DNA of 64,000 nt, taken from Thiorhodococcus mannitoliphagus. GTDB lineage: Bacteria > Pseudomonadota > Gammaproteobacteria > Chromatiales > Chromatiaceae. Below are positions 45,573-56,327 of this stretch, in pieces. The stretch lies in the NCBI RefSeq assembly GCF_010915725.1, contig NZ_JAAIJR010000016.1, positions 1 through 64,000 of the forward strand, in the 5' to 3' direction. How positions within the stretch are numbered: position 1 is the first letter of the stretch; the number at the start of each line of letters is the position of its first letter. The position numbers were made by a program, and so were the translations under genes. The notes below the pieces were generated by a model, which saw nothing but the letters and a program-made list of their open reading frames with translations, was not told where the DNA came from and did no database searches.

Positions 45573-46282
45573 TGTCCGCGCCGCCAAGCTACAGGAGCAT
45601 CGTGGGAGAGGGCATCTGGAGCAACAATCAGATGCTGGTCGCCCTGCTCGGCCTCTGCCCCTTGTTGGCGACGACCACGTCGGCAACGAACGGGCTCGGC
45701 ATGGGGTTGGCCACCACGGCGGTCATTGCCTGCTCGAACGGCACCGTCTCACTGGTGCGGAATCTGGTGCGTCCCGAGATCCGCATCCCCGTGTTCGTCC
45801 TGGTCATCGCCTCCTTCGTGACCTTGGTCGAGCTGATCATGCAGGCCTATTTCTACGAGATGTATCTCGTGCTCGGCCTCTTCATCTCGCTTATCGTCGT
45901 GAACTGCATGATCATCGGCCGAGCTGAGGCCTTTGCCTCCAAGAACCGCGTCGACCGCGCCCTGGTGGACGGACTCGCCGTTGGCCTTGGTGCCACGCTG
46001 GTGCTAACCACGCTGGGTGCGCTGCGCGAATTCGTTGCCCAAGGGACGATCTTCTACCAGGCCGATCTGCTGCTCGGCGAGGCCGCCAAGGGGCTGACGA
46101 TCAGCCTGGGAGAAGACTATCAGGGCGCGCTGATCGCCATCCTGCCTCCAGGTGCCTTTATCGGCCTGGGCCTCATGATCGCGCTCAAGAACAGCATCGA
46201 TAAGCTCGTCAAAGGTCTCAAGGCGGCTCCGAAGCCAGCCCCAGCCGCTCCAGCACCCTCGGTAGAAACCGCTGCGACTTGA
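45572..46282 (+). CDS. rnfE: Rnf complex subunit RnfE
   Basis: A 236-residue membrane protein, a paralogue of RnfA with inverted topology. [33 protein letters not shown] is the conserved first part, with the Cys that shares the cluster with Rnf[24 protein letters not shown] is the second. The C-terminus is an Ala/Pro/Lys tail. ATG 45572 is used; a longer frame from 45350 lies inside rnfG. Convergent with the next gene with 1 bp between stops. Confidence 0.95.
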   Translation: MSAPPSYRSIVGEGIWSNNQMLVALLGLCPLLATTTSATNGLGMGLATTAVIACSNGTVSLVRNLVRPEIRIPVFVLVIASFVTLVELIMQAYFYEMYLVLGLFISLIVVNCMIIGRAEAFASKNRVDRALVDGLAVGLGATLVLTTLGALREFVAQGTIFYQADLLLGEAAKGLTISLGEDYQGALIAILPPGAFIGLGLMIALKNSIDKLVKGLKAAPKPAPAAPAPSVETAAT

Positions 46283-46283
46283 G

Positions 46284-48389
46284 TCACGGGAGGGGTGCCT
46301 GGGCCAGGGTCTCAAGCACCCGGCGCAGCTCGGCGGGCCGGACGGGCTTGCTCAAGAAGTCGTCCATGCCAGAGGCCAGGCAGCGCTGACGCTCTTCTTC
46401 AGAGGCGTTTGCGGTCAAGGCAACGATGGGCAACCGACGCTCGCCTTGTGCCGCGCGACAACGGCGGGCGAATCCGAATCCATCGAGTCTTGGCATGTGG
46501 AGATCGACGAGCGCCAGCTGATAATCGCCTTGCAGTGCCGCGGCCAGGGCGGCTTCACCGTCCCGGAATCGGCTGTGCTCGACACCGAGCTTGGTCAGAA
46601 AGGTGGTCAGCACCTTGGCGGCAATCTCGTTATCTTCGGCCACCAGCACCCGGACGCTCGCGACCTCAGACTTGCCGGCCGTCATGACCCCGACCTTTGC
46701 CGTCGCATCGTCCGCGCCAGCAACCCCCGGCAGGTCACGGCCCGCAAGACGCAAGACACTGAGCACCAGCGGCTCGGGCAAGAAGGGCTTGCTCAACACC
46801 TCGACATCCGCCACCGCCAACCTTGGCCTACTACCAACGTAGAAGAGCGCAAGGCAGGGAATCGATGCCCCGAGGCCCGCGCGGAGCTGATCCACTTGCG
46901 CGGAAAGATCCAACCCCGGGGCGCTATCCCCAAGAATGACGACATCCGGCCGCGCCCGCCCGGCAGCGAGCGACCACGCCCCCGCAATGACCTCAGTGCT
47001 CGCTCCCTCACGCCCTAAGATCGCCATCAAGAGGCCGCGTTGCCTCGCATTCGACTCGACAACCAGAATGCGCAGCCCGCGCAGCCGCCGATCAGAGGCG
47101 CTCGCGGAGCCTTCGGGCGCTTGCGCCAGCAAAGGCAGACGTGCCTGGAAGCGGCTGCCGCGGCCTTCCTCACTCGTCACCTCCATCTCGCCCCCCATCA
47201 ATCGCGAGAGGTTGCGCGCGATGGCGAGCCCGAGACCGCTGCCGCCGAAGCGGCGCGTGGTCGATGCATCGACCTGAGTGAATCCCTCGAAGAGCGCATC
47301 CAGCTTATCGGCAGGAATCCCGATCCCGGTATCCCGCACCTCCAGCAGGAGGTGGGGCCGATCCAAGTTCGCAACGGAAGTGGCGACGCTCAGTCGCACC
47401 TCAACCTCGCCGCTCTCGGTGAACTTGATCGCATTGCCGAGCAGGTTGAAGAGGATCTGACGCATCCGCAGCGGGTCGCCGCGCAGGCTTCGCGGCACAT
47501 CCGCGTCGACCCAGCAGATGAGATCGAGCCCTTTCTCTCGCGCACCCGCTGCCAGGATCTCGCAAACCTCGCGTGTCAGCTCCTGCGGATCAAAGGGGAT
47601 CCTCTCCAGGGCCAGCTTGCCCGCCTCGATCTTCGAAAAGTCCAGCACATCGCCGATCAAGGCATCCAGTGTCGCACCAGAGCGGCGGATGGCCCCGACG
47701 TAGTCGCGCTGCTCGGCGTCAAGCTCGGTCTCTTCGAGCAAGCTTGCCATGCCGCTCACGCCACTCAGCGGCGTGCGTAGCTCATGCGTCATGAATGCCA
47801 GGAAGTCACCCTTGGCACGATTGGCACGCTCGGCGTCCTCGCGCGCCTGCTGCAGCTGGCGCAGCAGCGAGGCCTGATACCAGGGCAACAAAATCAGCAG
47901 CAGCAGGAAGAAGCCGGCCTCGAAGGGGTGCTGCCGCCACTCGTCCAGTTGGATCAGAACCAGATTGTAGGCGACGACGGCAACGACCGCCGCCAGGGCC
48001 AAATGCCCGCGCCCGAAGCGCGTTCCCGCCGAGATAAAGATGAGGATGTAGAGCAGATAGAAGGGACTGATCGCATCCTGGGTGATGAAGATGGCTAGAC
48101 TGGCCACGATCACGTCCAGACAGAGGGCGAAATAGCGTCTAGCGGGCCAGTCGCCCCGCTGCAGCACGCTTGCCAGCAGCACCAAGCTCGCGAAAAAGTG
48201 CGTGACGAAGATGGTGAGGAAGTAAGCGAGATCGACCTGGTAGTAGCCGGACCAAGCACCGACGCCGATGTAAAGGGCGCCGAGCAGGTTGGTCAGTATG
48301 CGCACCACGGCCGACTGCAGTTCGGGGTTCGCCCGCAGTCGGCTCAGCATGGATGAGTCGAGGAATCTAGCGAGTCCGAAATTCTTCAT
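46284..48389 (-). CDS. hybrid sensor histidine kinase with two receiver domains (RpfC-like)
   Basis: A 701-residue kinase. The N-terminal ~180 residues have five or six hydrophobic segments, then come the H-box [13 protein letters not shown], the N-box [10 protein letters not shown]1 VRDTGIGIP and G2 [12 protein letters not shown]. The first receiver domain (about residues 440-555) starts LRILVVESN but the phosphate-accepting Asp position is not clear ([11 protein letters not shown]). The second (about 575-695) is intact: [36 protein letters not shown]. No Hpt domain is fused. The layout resembles RpfC. The output regulator is not adjacent. Confidence 0.88.
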   Translation of the reverse strand: MKNFGLARFLDSSMLSRLRANPELQSAVVRILTNLLGALYIGVGAWSGYYQVDLAYFLTIFVTHFFASLVLLASVLQRGDWPARRYFALCLDVIVASLAIFITQDAISPFYLLYILIFISAGTRFGRGHLALAAVVAVVAYNLVLIQLDEWRQHPFEAGFFLLLLILLPWYQASLLRQLQQAREDAERANRAKGDFLAFMTHELRTPLSGVSGMASLLEETELDAEQRDYVGAIRRSGATLDALIGDVLDFSKIEAGKLALERIPFDPQELTREVCEILAAGAREKGLDLICWVDADVPRSLRGDPLRMRQILFNLLGNAIKFTESGEVEVRLSVATSVANLDRPHLLLEVRDTGIGIPADKLDALFEGFTQVDASTTRRFGGSGLGLAIARNLSRLMGGEMEVTSEEGRGSRFQARLPLLAQAPEGSASASDRRLRGLRILVVESNARQRGLLMAILGREGASTEVIAGAWSLAAGRARPDVVILGDSAPGLDLSAQVDQLRAGLGASIPCLALFYVGSRPRLAVADVEVLSKPFLPEPLVLSVLRLAGRDLPGVAGADDATAKVGVMTAGKSEVASVRVLVAEDNEIAAKVLTTFLTKLGVEHSRFRDGEAALAAALQGDYQLALVDLHMPRLDGFGFARRCRAAQGERRLPIVALTANASEEERQRCLASGMDDFLSKPVRPAELRRVLETLAQAPLP

Positions 48390-48467
48390 GGCCGCCCTCC
48401 CTGGCTAACGCATCGATGCCCAAACGCGCGGCAACTTGCGGGCTATCGAGTTGAATCTTCGTGATAT

Positions 48468-48491
48468 ATTAGGAGATCATTTCTCACTAAT
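48468..48491. promoter_or_regulatory. interrupted dyad between hybrid kinase gene and prkB
   Basis: ATTAG-N14-CTAAT, with a second GAGA/TCTC pair inside the gap, in the AT-rich divergent promoter region 48390-48550. LysR-type regulators such as CbbR bind AT-ended dyads of this size, but no experimental site fits exactly, so the assignment is weak. Confidence 0.3.
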
Positions 48492-48550
48492 GGTATCCGG
48501 GTCAAGCCGCCCGCGTCCTGAAGATAACGAAAGAGAACGGGGAGAAGCTC

Positions 48551-49441
48551 ATGTCAAAGAAACACCCAGTCGTCGCCGTCACCGGCTCCTCCGGGGCGGG
48601 AACCACCACCGTCAAGCGCGCCTTCGAGCACATCTTTCACCGCGACAGCATCAGCGCCGCCGTCATTGAGGGTGACAGCTTTCACCGCTATGACCGCGTC
48701 GCCATGAAAGCCGAGATGACCAAGGCCGCTGAGCGCGGCGAAAGCCTCAGCCACTTCGGCCCAGCGGCCAACCGCTTCGACCTCCTCGAGGAACTCTTCC
48801 ACAACTATGGCGAGAGCGGCGGCGGCAAGAAGCGCTACTACATCCATAGCGACGACGAAGCCGCCGAGCACAACGCGCGCCTGGGCACGAGCTTGAAACC
48901 CGGCCAGTTCACCCCCTGGGAAGACATCCCCGAGAAGACCGACCTGCTCTTCTACGAGGGCCTGCATGGCTTGGTCATGGCCGATGATTCCAACGTCGCC
49001 CAGCACGTGGATCTCGGCGTCGGCGTGGTGCCCATCGTCAACCTCGAGTGGATTCAAAAGATCCACCGCGACAACCTGGAGCGCGGCTACTCGGCGGAGG
49101 CCATCGTAGACACCATCATGCGCCGCATGCCGGACTACATCCGCTACATCACGCCGCAGTTCTCGCTGACGGACATCAACTTCCAGCGCGTGCCCACGGT
49201 CGACACCTCCAACCCCTTCATCGCGCGCGACATCCCGACCCCTGACGAGAGCTTCGTCATCATCCGCTTCAAGGATCCGGAGAAGCTGCAGATCGACTTC
49301 CCCTACCTGCTCTCCATGATCCACGAATCCTTCATGTCGCGCCGCAACAGCATGGTCGTACCCGGCGGCAAGATGGGGATGGCGATGGAGATCATCCTGC
49401 AGCCCATCATCGAGCGCATGATGGAGGCTCGCAAGGTCTGA
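48551..49441 (+). CDS. prkB: phosphoribulokinase
   Basis: A 296-residue kinase that makes ribulose-1,5-bisphosphate for Rubisco in the Calvin cycle. The P-loop is in AVTGSSGAGTTTVKRAF; EGDSFHRYDR, FGPAANRFDLLEELF, and DLLFYEGLHGLVM carry substrate and catalytic residues (Asp and Arg of the class I bacterial enzyme). Length matches the proteobacterial octameric type. GGGGAG precedes ATG. No other Calvin-cycle gene is in the window. Two hairpins follow, the second a good terminator. Confidence 0.97.
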   Translation: MSKKHPVVAVTGSSGAGTTTVKRAFEHIFHRDSISAAVIEGDSFHRYDRVAMKAEMTKAAERGESLSHFGPAANRFDLLEELFHNYGESGGGKKRYYIHSDDEAAEHNARLGTSLKPGQFTPWEDIPEKTDLLFYEGLHGLVMADDSNVAQHVDLGVGVVPIVNLEWIQKIHRDNLERGYSAEAIVDTIMRRMPDYIRYITPQFSLTDINFQRVPTVDTSNPFIARDIPTPDESFVIIRFKDPEKLQIDFPYLLSMIHESFMSRRNSMVVPGGKMGMAMEIILQPIIERMMEARKV

Positions 49442-49463
49442 TCCGCGCGTCTTTAGCGCACAT

Positions 49464-49492
49464 GGGGAAATGCCCATTGACAGCATTTCCCC
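49464..49492 (+). terminator. hairpin after prkB
   Basis: GGGGAAATGC pairs with GCATTTCCCC across a 9-nt loop; no T-tract, so it may protect the 3' end rather than terminate. Confidence 0.5.
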
Positions 49493-49539
49493 TCCGGACC
49501 CGCTGTGGTCCGGCATCTTCGCGCACCTCGAGTCCAGGA

Positions 49540-49576
49540 GCCGACTGAATGCCCACACAGCATTCAGTCGGCTTTT
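49540..49576 (+). terminator. rho-independent terminator of prkB, convergent with recQ
   Basis: Perfect 12-bp stem GCCGACTGAATG/CATTCAGTCGGC with a 9-nt loop and TTTT after it. It lies just before the recQ stop on the other strand. Confidence 0.88.
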
Positions 49577-49585
49577 CATTGGTCC

Positions 49586-51790
49586 TCAGTGTGGCAATGG
49601 CCCCATCCCGGCGCGAACGCAGCGCAGCACGCCATAGTCGTAGCGCCCCTCAAGGGCGTCGTAGATGGGCTTGAGAAAGAGCGACGTGGGATCTGAGAAC
49701 TGCTCGAAAGCCTGCTCGATAAGGTGCCGCGCAGCGGCATCCAGATCAACGACGTCGTCGACGCTCAGCTCCCCTTCCTCAATGCAGCGCGACAGATGCG
49801 TGAAGACGGTCGTCCGTTTGAGCGTTCGGCGCGCGGCGATCGCATCCGGATCAAGCCCCTGCCGAAAGAGTTCCAAGGTCGCCAGAATCGTGTCCGAGAG
49901 CCCAGCCTCCCGCACGCGCGGCGCCTGCCGCCTGTGCTCGGGCACCAAGGGCAGCGGCGGCACATCATTCGGGCGGCCGTGCTCTGCGGCATGATCCGCG
50001 AGAACCGCGAGAAAGCCGACCCCGAACCGCTCCAGCTTGGCCTGCCCGACACCGCTGATGCGACTCAGCTCGTCGAGGTCGCGCGGCCGGTAGGTCAACA
50101 GCTCTTGCAGGGTCGCGTCGGTGAAGATCACATAGGCGGGCACGTTTTGCTCTTGCGCCAGCCCGCGCCGGTACGTTCGCAGGGCATCCCAAAGGGCAGC
50201 CGCCTCCGGATCCGTCGGGACTGTCACAGCCCGTACTCGACCCGCGGCAGCCGTCTGTTTTCGGTCCGGATCGCGCCTGAGCTGAATACTGCGCTCGCCC
50301 CGCAGAATCGGCCGGCTTTGCTCGGTCAAGCGCAGCGCGCCATGGCCCTCCATGTCCACCGCGACCAGCCCAGCCGCCACGAGCTGACGATAGACCGACT
50401 TCCATTGATCCGCCGATAGCTCCTTGCCGACCCCGTAAGTGCTGACCTTGTCGTGGCCGAAGCGGCGAATCCGCTCGAGATCCTTGCCCACCAGCACGTC
50501 GGTCAGATAGGCGCTGCCAAAGCTCTGGCCGGTGCGATAGATGCAGGAGAGCGCCTTCTGCGCGGCAACCGTCCCGTCCCAGGTCTCGACCGGCTCCAGA
50601 CAGGTATCACAGTTGCCACAGGGCTCGGCCAAGGCCTCGCCGAAGTAGTTGAGCATGACCTGGCGGCGGCACTGGGTCGTCTCGCAATAGCCCAGCATGC
50701 CGTCGAGCTTCTGCATCTCGATGCGCTTGAAGTGCTCGTTGGCCTGAGAGCCCTCGATGATCCGTCGGAGCATCACCACATCGCCCAAGCCATAGGTCAT
50801 CCAAGCGTCGGCCGGCAAGCCATCGCGTCCGGCGCGACCGGTTTCCTGATAGTAGGACTCCAGGCTCTTGGGTAGATCCAGGTGGGCCACGAAGCGCACG
50901 TCCGGCTTATCGATTCCCATGCCGAAGGCGATGGTCGCAACCATCACCAAGCCCTCTTCGCGCAGGAAACGGGCCTGGTGCTCGCGCCGCATGTCGGCGG
51001 GCAGTCCGGCGTGGTAGGGCAAGGCGGCAAAGCCCTGACCTTGGAGATAGGCCGCAGTCTCATCGACTCGACGGCGTGACAGACAGTAGACGATACCAGC
51101 ATCGCTCGGGTGCTCCCGGCGCAGGAAGCTCAGGAGCTGCTGTCGGGGATTGGCCTTCTCGACGATGCGATAACGGATGTTGGGCCGATCGAAGCTGGAG
51201 ACGAACTGCCTCGCCTCCTCGAGACGGAGACGCTTGACGATCTCGCTGCGGGTCGGCGCGTCGGCGGTGGCCGTCAGTGCAATGCGCGGCACCTGCGGCC
51301 AACGCTCGTGCAAGCGACTGAGTTCGATGTACTCGGGCCGGAAATCGTGCCCCCACTGAGAGACGCAGTGCGCCTCGTCGATGGCGAAGAGCGCGACCTG
51401 AATGCGCTCCAGCAGGGACAGAAAGCGGTCCGTCAGCAGCCGCTCGGGGGCCACGTAGACGAGGTCCAGCGCGTCCTCCAGCATCCCCTGCTCAACCGCC
51501 CAGGCCTGATCCGGCGTCAGCGAAGAGTTGAGAAAGGCGGCACGGACACCGAGTTGCCTCAAGGCATCCACCTGGTCCTGCATGAGCGCGATCAGCGGCG
51601 AGACGACGACCGCCGTGCCCGGCCGCACCATGGCCGGGATCTGATAACAGAGCGACTTGCCGCCACCGGTCGGCATCAGCACCAAGGCGTCACCACCACC
51701 GATCACTTGATCGATGATCTCGGCCTGGGCACCCCGGAAGGCATCGTAGCCGAAGATACGGGTCAAAATTTGGAGTGGGGTTTCGTCCAT
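49586..51790 (-). CDS. recQ: ATP-dependent DNA helicase RecQ
   Basis: A 734-residue helicase for recombination and replication-fork repair. Motif [16 protein letters not shown], motif [21 protein letters not shown], motif IV-VI with [16 protein letters not shown] and [10 protein letters not shown]. The zinc domain has [10 protein letters not shown] and CGNCDTCL; winged-helix and HRDC domains follow ([20 protein letters not shown]), and a further helical domain at the C-terminus. Length is longer than E. coli RecQ (~610) because of this extra part. Confidence 0.96.
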   Translation of the reverse strand: MDETPLQILTRIFGYDAFRGAQAEIIDQVIGGGDALVLMPTGGGKSLCYQIPAMVRPGTAVVVSPLIALMQDQVDALRQLGVRAAFLNSSLTPDQAWAVEQGMLEDALDLVYVAPERLLTDRFLSLLERIQVALFAIDEAHCVSQWGHDFRPEYIELSRLHERWPQVPRIALTATADAPTRSEIVKRLRLEEARQFVSSFDRPNIRYRIVEKANPRQQLLSFLRREHPSDAGIVYCLSRRRVDETAAYLQGQGFAALPYHAGLPADMRREHQARFLREEGLVMVATIAFGMGIDKPDVRFVAHLDLPKSLESYYQETGRAGRDGLPADAWMTYGLGDVVMLRRIIEGSQANEHFKRIEMQKLDGMLGYCETTQCRRQVMLNYFGEALAEPCGNCDTCLEPVETWDGTVAAQKALSCIYRTGQSFGSAYLTDVLVGKDLERIRRFGHDKVSTYGVGKELSADQWKSVYRQLVAAGLVAVDMEGHGALRLTEQSRPILRGERSIQLRRDPDRKQTAAAGRVRAVTVPTDPEAAALWDALRTYRRGLAQEQNVPAYVIFTDATLQELLTYRPRDLDELSRISGVGQAKLERFGVGFLAVLADHAAEHGRPNDVPPLPLVPEHRRQAPRVREAGLSDTILATLELFRQGLDPDAIAARRTLKRTTVFTHLSRCIEEGELSVDDVVDLDAAARHLIEQAFEQFSDPTSLFLKPIYDALEGRYDYGVLRCVRAGMGPLPH

Positions 51791-52162
51791 AACACGACTA
51801 TCGGGCAGATGTAGCTTCGCAACAGGGACTCGCAGAGTCTCGGACGGGGAGGATACCCGCTCGCACGAGCAAGGCGAACCTCAATCGCTGGGAGGATCGG
51901 CTTCTAAAGCGACCAATCTCGAATGCCTCAGCTCAATGTGAGGCCAGCTTCCGTGCCTATGTCTTCCCTGGTTGTTCGCGCGGCCCAGAAAGGGCGACAC
52001 GCCGACCTGAACGGCACCGCTCACCCGCCGACCGAAGGCACGCAGCTCAACGGAAGCCTATACCCTGAATTATCAGAGACAACCGAGGCTCGCTGCCCCG
52101 CAAGGCCATCGTCCAACAACTCACGAGCATGAGGTTGTCGGACTTGCTTCAAAGCCCCTGAT
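51791..52162. other. intergenic stretch between recQ and nif promoter
   Basis: No convincing coding frame. It separates the divergent recQ gene from the nif regulatory sites. Confidence 0.5.
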
Positions 52163-52178
52163 TGTCGGGAACCTCACA
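52163..52178 (+). promoter_or_regulatory. NifA upstream activator site
   Basis: TGT-N10-ACA (TGTCGGGAACCTCACA), the NifA consensus, about 80 bp before the expected transcription start of nifE. Confidence 0.65.
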
Positions 52179-52223
52179 GCGCATCGATAGCCAATTCTTT
52201 AGTAAAAACAAATATTAGAGAAA

Positions 52224-52239
52224 TGGCATAAGCTCTGCA
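52224..52239 (+). promoter_or_regulatory. sigma54 promoter of the nifE operon
   Basis: TGGCATAAGCTCTGCA: GG (52225-52226) and GC (52237-52238) with exactly 10 bp between, as in -24/-12 promoters. Start near 52250, 26 nt before nifE. Confidence 0.75.
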
Positions 52240-52275
52240 TGGACTCTTATCAAACGATTCTGTTGGGAGCCTTGC

Positions 52276-53739
52276 ATGAAGCAAAAAGACATTTCCGCCC
52301 TGCTCGACGAGCCGGCCTGTGCCCACAACACCAAGGGCAAATCCGGCTGCGCCAAGCCGAAGCCGGGCGCGACTGCGGGCGGCTGCGCCTTCGACGGGGC
52401 TCAGATCGCATTGCTGCCGATCGGGGATGTCGCCCATATCGTTCATGGCTCCATCGCCTGCGCCGGCAACTCTTGGGACAACCGCGGCGCACGCTCGACG
52501 GGACCCGCCCTCTATAAGATTGGCATGACGACTGACCTCACAGAGCAGGACGTCATCATGGGACGTGGCGAGAAGCGTCTCTTCCACTCCATCAAGCAGG
52601 CGATCGATTCCTACCAGCCGGCCGCCGTCTTCGTCTACAACACCTGCGTGCCCGCCCTCACCGGCGACGATGTCGAAGCCGTCTGCAAAGAGGCGCAGAC
52701 GCGCTGGGGCACGCCGGTCGTCCCCGTCGACGCCGCCGGCTTCTACGGCACCAAGAACCTGGGCAACCGCATCGCCGGCGAGTCCATGGTCAAGTACGTC
52801 TGCGGCGGCCGCGAACCGGACCCCGTCCCCGCGGGCATCGAAAGCGCCGACTTCAAGGTCCACGACATCTGCCTGGTCGGCGAGTACAACATCGCCGGCG
52901 AACTCTGGCGCGTCATGCCGCTCTTCGACGAGTTGGGACTGCGCGTGCTCTGCACCCTGTCCGGCGACGCCCGCTTCCGCGAGGTGCAGACCATGCACCG
53001 CTCGGAGGTCAACATGATGGTCTGCTCCAAGGCCATGGTGAACGTCGCCCGTAAACTTCAGGACGCCTTCGGCACGCCCTGGTTCGAGGGCAGCTTCTAT
53101 GGGGTCCAGGACGTCTCTCAGGCCCTGCGCGACTTCGCCCGCATCATCGACGATCCGGATCTGACCGCACGCACCGAGGCGCTCATCGCCCGCGAAGAGG
53201 CTCGCATGCACGCGGCGCTGGAGCCCTGGCGCCAGCGGCTGAAGGGGCGCAAGGTGCTGCTCTACACCGGCGGCGTCAAGTCGTGGTCCGTCATCTCGGC
53301 GCTCCAGGACCTCGGCATGACCGTGGTCGCCACCGGCACCCGCAAGTCCACCGAGGAAGACAAGGCGCGCATCCGCGAACTCATGGGCGAGGATGCCGTG
53401 ATGCTGGACGAGGGCAATCCGCGCACCCTGATCGACATCGTGCGCAAGAACGACGTCGACATCCTCATCGCCGGCGGCCGCAATATGTACACCGCACTCA
53501 AGGCGCGCATTCCCTTCCTGGACATCAATCAAGAACGTGAATTCGGCTACGCCGGCTACGAAGGCATGCTGGAGCTGGCCAAGCAGCTCTGCCTGACGGT
53601 CGAAAGCCCAATCTGGGAGGCGGTTCGCCGTCCGGCACCCTGGGCACAGACCGTCGCTCCTCAAGAAGCACCCATCGCCGACGCGGCGGTCGAGACCACA
53701 GATGCCGAGCCAGTCGCCGTGGAGGCCAACCATGCCTGA
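52276..53739 (+). CDS. nifE: nitrogenase FeMo-cofactor scaffold protein NifE
   Basis: A 487-residue paralogue of NifD that forms with NifN the scaffold for FeMo-cofactor assembly. The N-terminus has a Cys-rich [35 protein letters not shown] is the position of the cluster ligand Cys; [19 protein letters not shown] follows as in the family, and [20 protein letters not shown] begins the second domain. The start ATG is 26 nt after the predicted sigma54 start site with GGGAG before it. Overlaps nifN by 8 bp. Confidence 0.97.
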   Translation: MKQKDISALLDEPACAHNTKGKSGCAKPKPGATAGGCAFDGAQIALLPIGDVAHIVHGSIACAGNSWDNRGARSTGPALYKIGMTTDLTEQDVIMGRGEKRLFHSIKQAIDSYQPAAVFVYNTCVPALTGDDVEAVCKEAQTRWGTPVVPVDAAGFYGTKNLGNRIAGESMVKYVCGGREPDPVPAGIESADFKVHDICLVGEYNIAGELWRVMPLFDELGLRVLCTLSGDARFREVQTMHRSEVNMMVCSKAMVNVARKLQDAFGTPWFEGSFYGVQDVSQALRDFARIIDDPDLTARTEALIAREEARMHAALEPWRQRLKGRKVLLYTGGVKSWSVISALQDLGMTVVATGTRKSTEEDKARIRELMGEDAVMLDEGNPRTLIDIVRKNDVDILIAGGRNMYTALKARIPFLDINQEREFGYAGYEGMLELAKQLCLTVESPIWEAVRRPAPWAQTVAPQEAPIADAAVETTDAEPVAVEANHA

Positions 53740-55129
53740 GATCATCAAACGTAAGAAGGCCCTGTCGGTCAGCCCGCTCAAGGCCAGCTCCACGGTCGGC
53801 GCCGCCCTCGCCTTCCTCGGCTTCAACCGCGCCATTCCCATGCTGCACGGCTCTCAGGGCTGCACCGCCTTCGGCAAGATCTTCTTCGTGCGCCACTTCC
53901 GCGAGCCCATCCCGCTGCAGACCACGGCCATCGACCAGGTCAGCGCCATCATGGGCACTCAGGACTTCGTGGTCGAAGGACTCAAGACCATCTGCGAGAA
54001 AAACAGCCCTGACATGATCGGCGTGCCGACCACGGGATTGGTGGAGACGCAGGGCGCGGACATCGGCATGGCCGTGCGCGTCTTCCGCCAAACCTATCCG
54101 CAGTTCGACCACATCCCCGTCGTCCCCGTCTCCACGCCCGACTTCACCGGGTCCATGGAATCCGGCTACGCGGATGCGACCAAGGCGATCATCGAGACCC
54201 TGGTGCCTAAGGCCGAGGAGGCTGGCACCGAGCCCGGACGTCGCCGCCGTCAAGTCAATGTCATCGCCGGCTCTCATCTGACGCCGGGTGACCTCGAGCA
54301 CCTCAAGGATCTGATCGAGCTCTTCGGCCTGCGGCCGGTCGTCATCCCGGATGTCTCAGACTCGCTGGACGGCCACCTGCCCGAGGCCGACTACAGTCCG
54401 CTCACCATCGGCGGCGCCTTGGTGAGCGAGATGGCCACACTGGGTGATGCCTTGGCGACCCTGGTCGTTGGCGCCTCCATGCATAGCCCCGCAGATACGC
54501 TCAAGGCGCGCACCGGGGTTCCGGACTATCGCTTCGATCACCTCATGGGCCTGGACGCCGTCGATGCACTCATCAGCACCCTGGCCGACATCGCCGCCGT
54601 CCCGGTGCCGCACAAGATCGAGCGCCAGCGCGCGCAGCTGCAGGACGCCATGCTCGACTGCCACTTCATGCTCGGCATGTCACGCATCGCCATCGCCGCG
54701 GATCCGGATCTGCTCGTCGGCCTGAGTCAGATGCTCGCCGGCGTCGGCACCGAGACCGTCGCCGCAGTCAGCCCTTCGAACGCGCCGTCACTGCAGAAGG
54801 TGGCCTGCGACCAGGTCAAGATCGGTGACTTGGAAGACCTGGAGATCGCCGCCCGCGCGGGCAAGGCCGAGGTGCTGATCACCAACTCGCACGGCGTCCA
54901 TACCGCCGAGCGGCTCGGCATCCCGCTGCTGCGCGCCGGGTTCCCGCAATACGACCGCCTGGGCGGCTTCCAACGCACCTGGATCGGCTACCAGGGGACC
55001 AAGGCCGCGCTCTTCGACCTGGCCAACATCCTGCTGACGCTCGAGAAGGGGGAGATCCACCCCTATCGGTCCAAGCTCAAGCAGTGGCCGGCCAACGAGC
55101 GCGATGGAGACGTCAAGCACGCCGCCTAG
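53732..55129 (+). CDS. nifN: nitrogenase FeMo-cofactor scaffold protein NifN
   Basis: A 465-residue paralogue of NifK. It begins [52 protein letters not shown] is the cluster-ligand region (the usual Cys is present), then ITTTG/ETQGADI-like [16 protein letters not shown]. It makes the NifEN heterotetramer. Its ATG is 8 bp inside nifE; the open frame to 53702 is not required. Confidence 0.96.
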   Translation: MPEIIKRKKALSVSPLKASSTVGAALAFLGFNRAIPMLHGSQGCTAFGKIFFVRHFREPIPLQTTAIDQVSAIMGTQDFVVEGLKTICEKNSPDMIGVPTTGLVETQGADIGMAVRVFRQTYPQFDHIPVVPVSTPDFTGSMESGYADATKAIIETLVPKAEEAGTEPGRRRRQVNVIAGSHLTPGDLEHLKDLIELFGLRPVVIPDVSDSLDGHLPEADYSPLTIGGALVSEMATLGDALATLVVGASMHSPADTLKARTGVPDYRFDHLMGLDAVDALISTLADIAAVPVPHKIERQRAQLQDAMLDCHFMLGMSRIAIAADPDLLVGLSQMLAGVGTETVAAVSPSNAPSLQKVACDQVKIGDLEDLEIAARAGKAEVLITNSHGVHTAERLGIPLLRAGFPQYDRLGGFQRTWIGYQGTKAALFDLANILLTLEKGEIHPYRSKLKQWPANERDGDVKHAA

Positions 55130-55203
55130 AGGATGGATCCAGCGCAGCGAACCCCATCGATTCAGCCGTCGCGCGCCATCCAACGACACCCGCAGGAAGT
55201 CCC

Positions 55204-55689
55204 ATGACAGTGGAACGACGACTACGAATCCTGAACTGCTGCAGCGAGGCAAAAAGCATGGGCACATCGGTCAAGATCGCCTTCGCGACCTCCGACATGA
55301 AGCACGTCGATCAGCACTTCGGGGCCGCCGAGGCCTTCGCCATCTATGCGGTCGGCCAAGAAACGGCGGACCTCGTCGAGGCCGTCCAGTTCGGACAGCT
55401 CGATATGGACGGCAACGAAGACAAACTCGCCGCCAAGATCGATGCCCTGAGCGGCTGCATCGCCGTCTATTGTCAGGCCATCGGCGCCTCCGCCGTCAAC
55501 CAGCTCCGGCCCAAGGGCATCCAGCCGGTCAAGGTCGCCGCGGGCACCCCGCTCAGCCACGCCATCTGCTCCCTGCAAACCGAGATGCGTGAGGGCCCGA
55601 GCGCCTGGTTGGCGCGCGCGATCGAGAGTCAAGGCCCACAGAACGCCAATCGCTTCGACGCCATGGAGGCCGAGGGATGGAGCGAATAA
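55204..55689 (+). CDS. nifX: NifX, cofactor-precursor carrier
   Basis: A 161-residue carrier of the NifX/NifY/NafY type that binds NifB-co and VK-cluster on their way to NifEN. After MTVERRLRILN comes the conserved core VKIAFATSDMKHVDQHFGAAEAFAIY; YCQAIGASAVNQL and GTPLSHAICSLQTEM follow. AGGAAG lies before ATG 55204; a longer upstream frame lies beyond the nifN stop. Overlaps the next gene by 13 bp. Confidence 0.94.
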   Translation: MTVERRLRILNCCSEAKSMGTSVKIAFATSDMKHVDQHFGAAEAFAIYAVGQETADLVEAVQFGQLDMDGNEDKLAAKIDALSGCIAVYCQAIGASAVNQLRPKGIQPVKVAAGTPLSHAICSLQTEMREGPSAWLARAIESQGPQNANRFDAMEAEGWSE

Positions 55690-56168
55690 TCGAGGAGACC
55701 GCAACCGTGGTCGCGGTCGAGGACGGCTTTGCTTGGGTCGAGGCCGATCGACGCTCCGCCTGCGGTCACTGCGGCAGCGCGGACGCCTGCGGGACGGGCA
55801 CCCTGGCAAAACTCTTTCGACAGGGACGCACGCGCCTGCGCATCCATGACCCCATGGGTCTACGGAACGGCGAGCGCGTCACCATCGCGGTCCAGGGCGG
55901 CACCCTGCTGCGCGCCTCCTTTACGGCTTACATGCTGCCTTTGGCCGCACTGGTTGCCGCCGCCGGCCTGGCTACCGCCATGCAGCTGACGGAAGGACTG
56001 GTCGCAATCGCCGGGGTCGCCGGACTCGGCGCCGGACTCTGGCTCAGCGGCCGCCTGACTGGAGGGATTCAAGGACGCGACCGCTATCGCCCAATACTGA
56101 TCGGCCGCGCGGGCTTCTCCGCTCCGGTGCCATTCAAGCCAAGCGGCGCGACACCCGGCAACCCCTAA
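55677..56168 (+). CDS. rseC: RseC/MucC-like membrane protein inside the nif operon
   Basis: A 163-residue protein of the SoxR-reducing system RseC family (PF04246). It has the N-terminal EETATVVAVEDGFAWVEADRRSACGHCGSADACGTG, a Cys-rich domain with four Cys (AC-GHC-...-AC), and two membrane segments in FTAYMLPLAALVAAAGLAT and LVAIAGVAGLGAGLWLSGRL. In E. coli RseC acts with the Rnf-like Rsx complex to reduce SoxR. Its overlap with nifX (13 bp) places it in the nif operon, so here it may serve Rnf during nitrogen fixation. That role is inference. Confidence 0.87.
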   Translation: MERIIEETATVVAVEDGFAWVEADRRSACGHCGSADACGTGTLAKLFRQGRTRLRIHDPMGLRNGERVTIAVQGGTLLRASFTAYMLPLAALVAAAGLATAMQLTEGLVAIAGVAGLGAGLWLSGRLTGGIQGRDRYRPILIGRAGFSAPVPFKPSGATPGNP

Positions 56169-56263
56169 GAAAGCGTCCATCAACAACTTCCCCCCTTTCA
56201 CAAAGGGGGGCTAGGGGGGATTTCGGGCGGCATCGCTCGCATCGGGAAACAATTGATGGACAC
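56169..56263. repeat. ~95-bp palindromic element, copy 2
   Basis: Inverted near-copy of 24152-24247, inserted between the rseC-like gene and the DUF269 gene. Ends GCGTCCATCAACAA and CAATTGATGGACACGC. Confidence 0.8.
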
Positions 56264-56327
56264 GCTCTAAGCATTGCCCTACTCCGCGACGCTCGCGGAT
56301 TCATCCAAACATTTCGAGGCATCCACA

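Noticed and set aside
48468-48491. CbbR operator for prkB as a firm call
   Set aside because: A dyad is present but the spacing does not match the described CbbR motif well and no cbbR gene is near; kept only as a weak site.
51110-51814. Long open frame opposite recQ
   Set aside because: The RecQ motifs on the other strand are complete, and the antisense product shows no domain.
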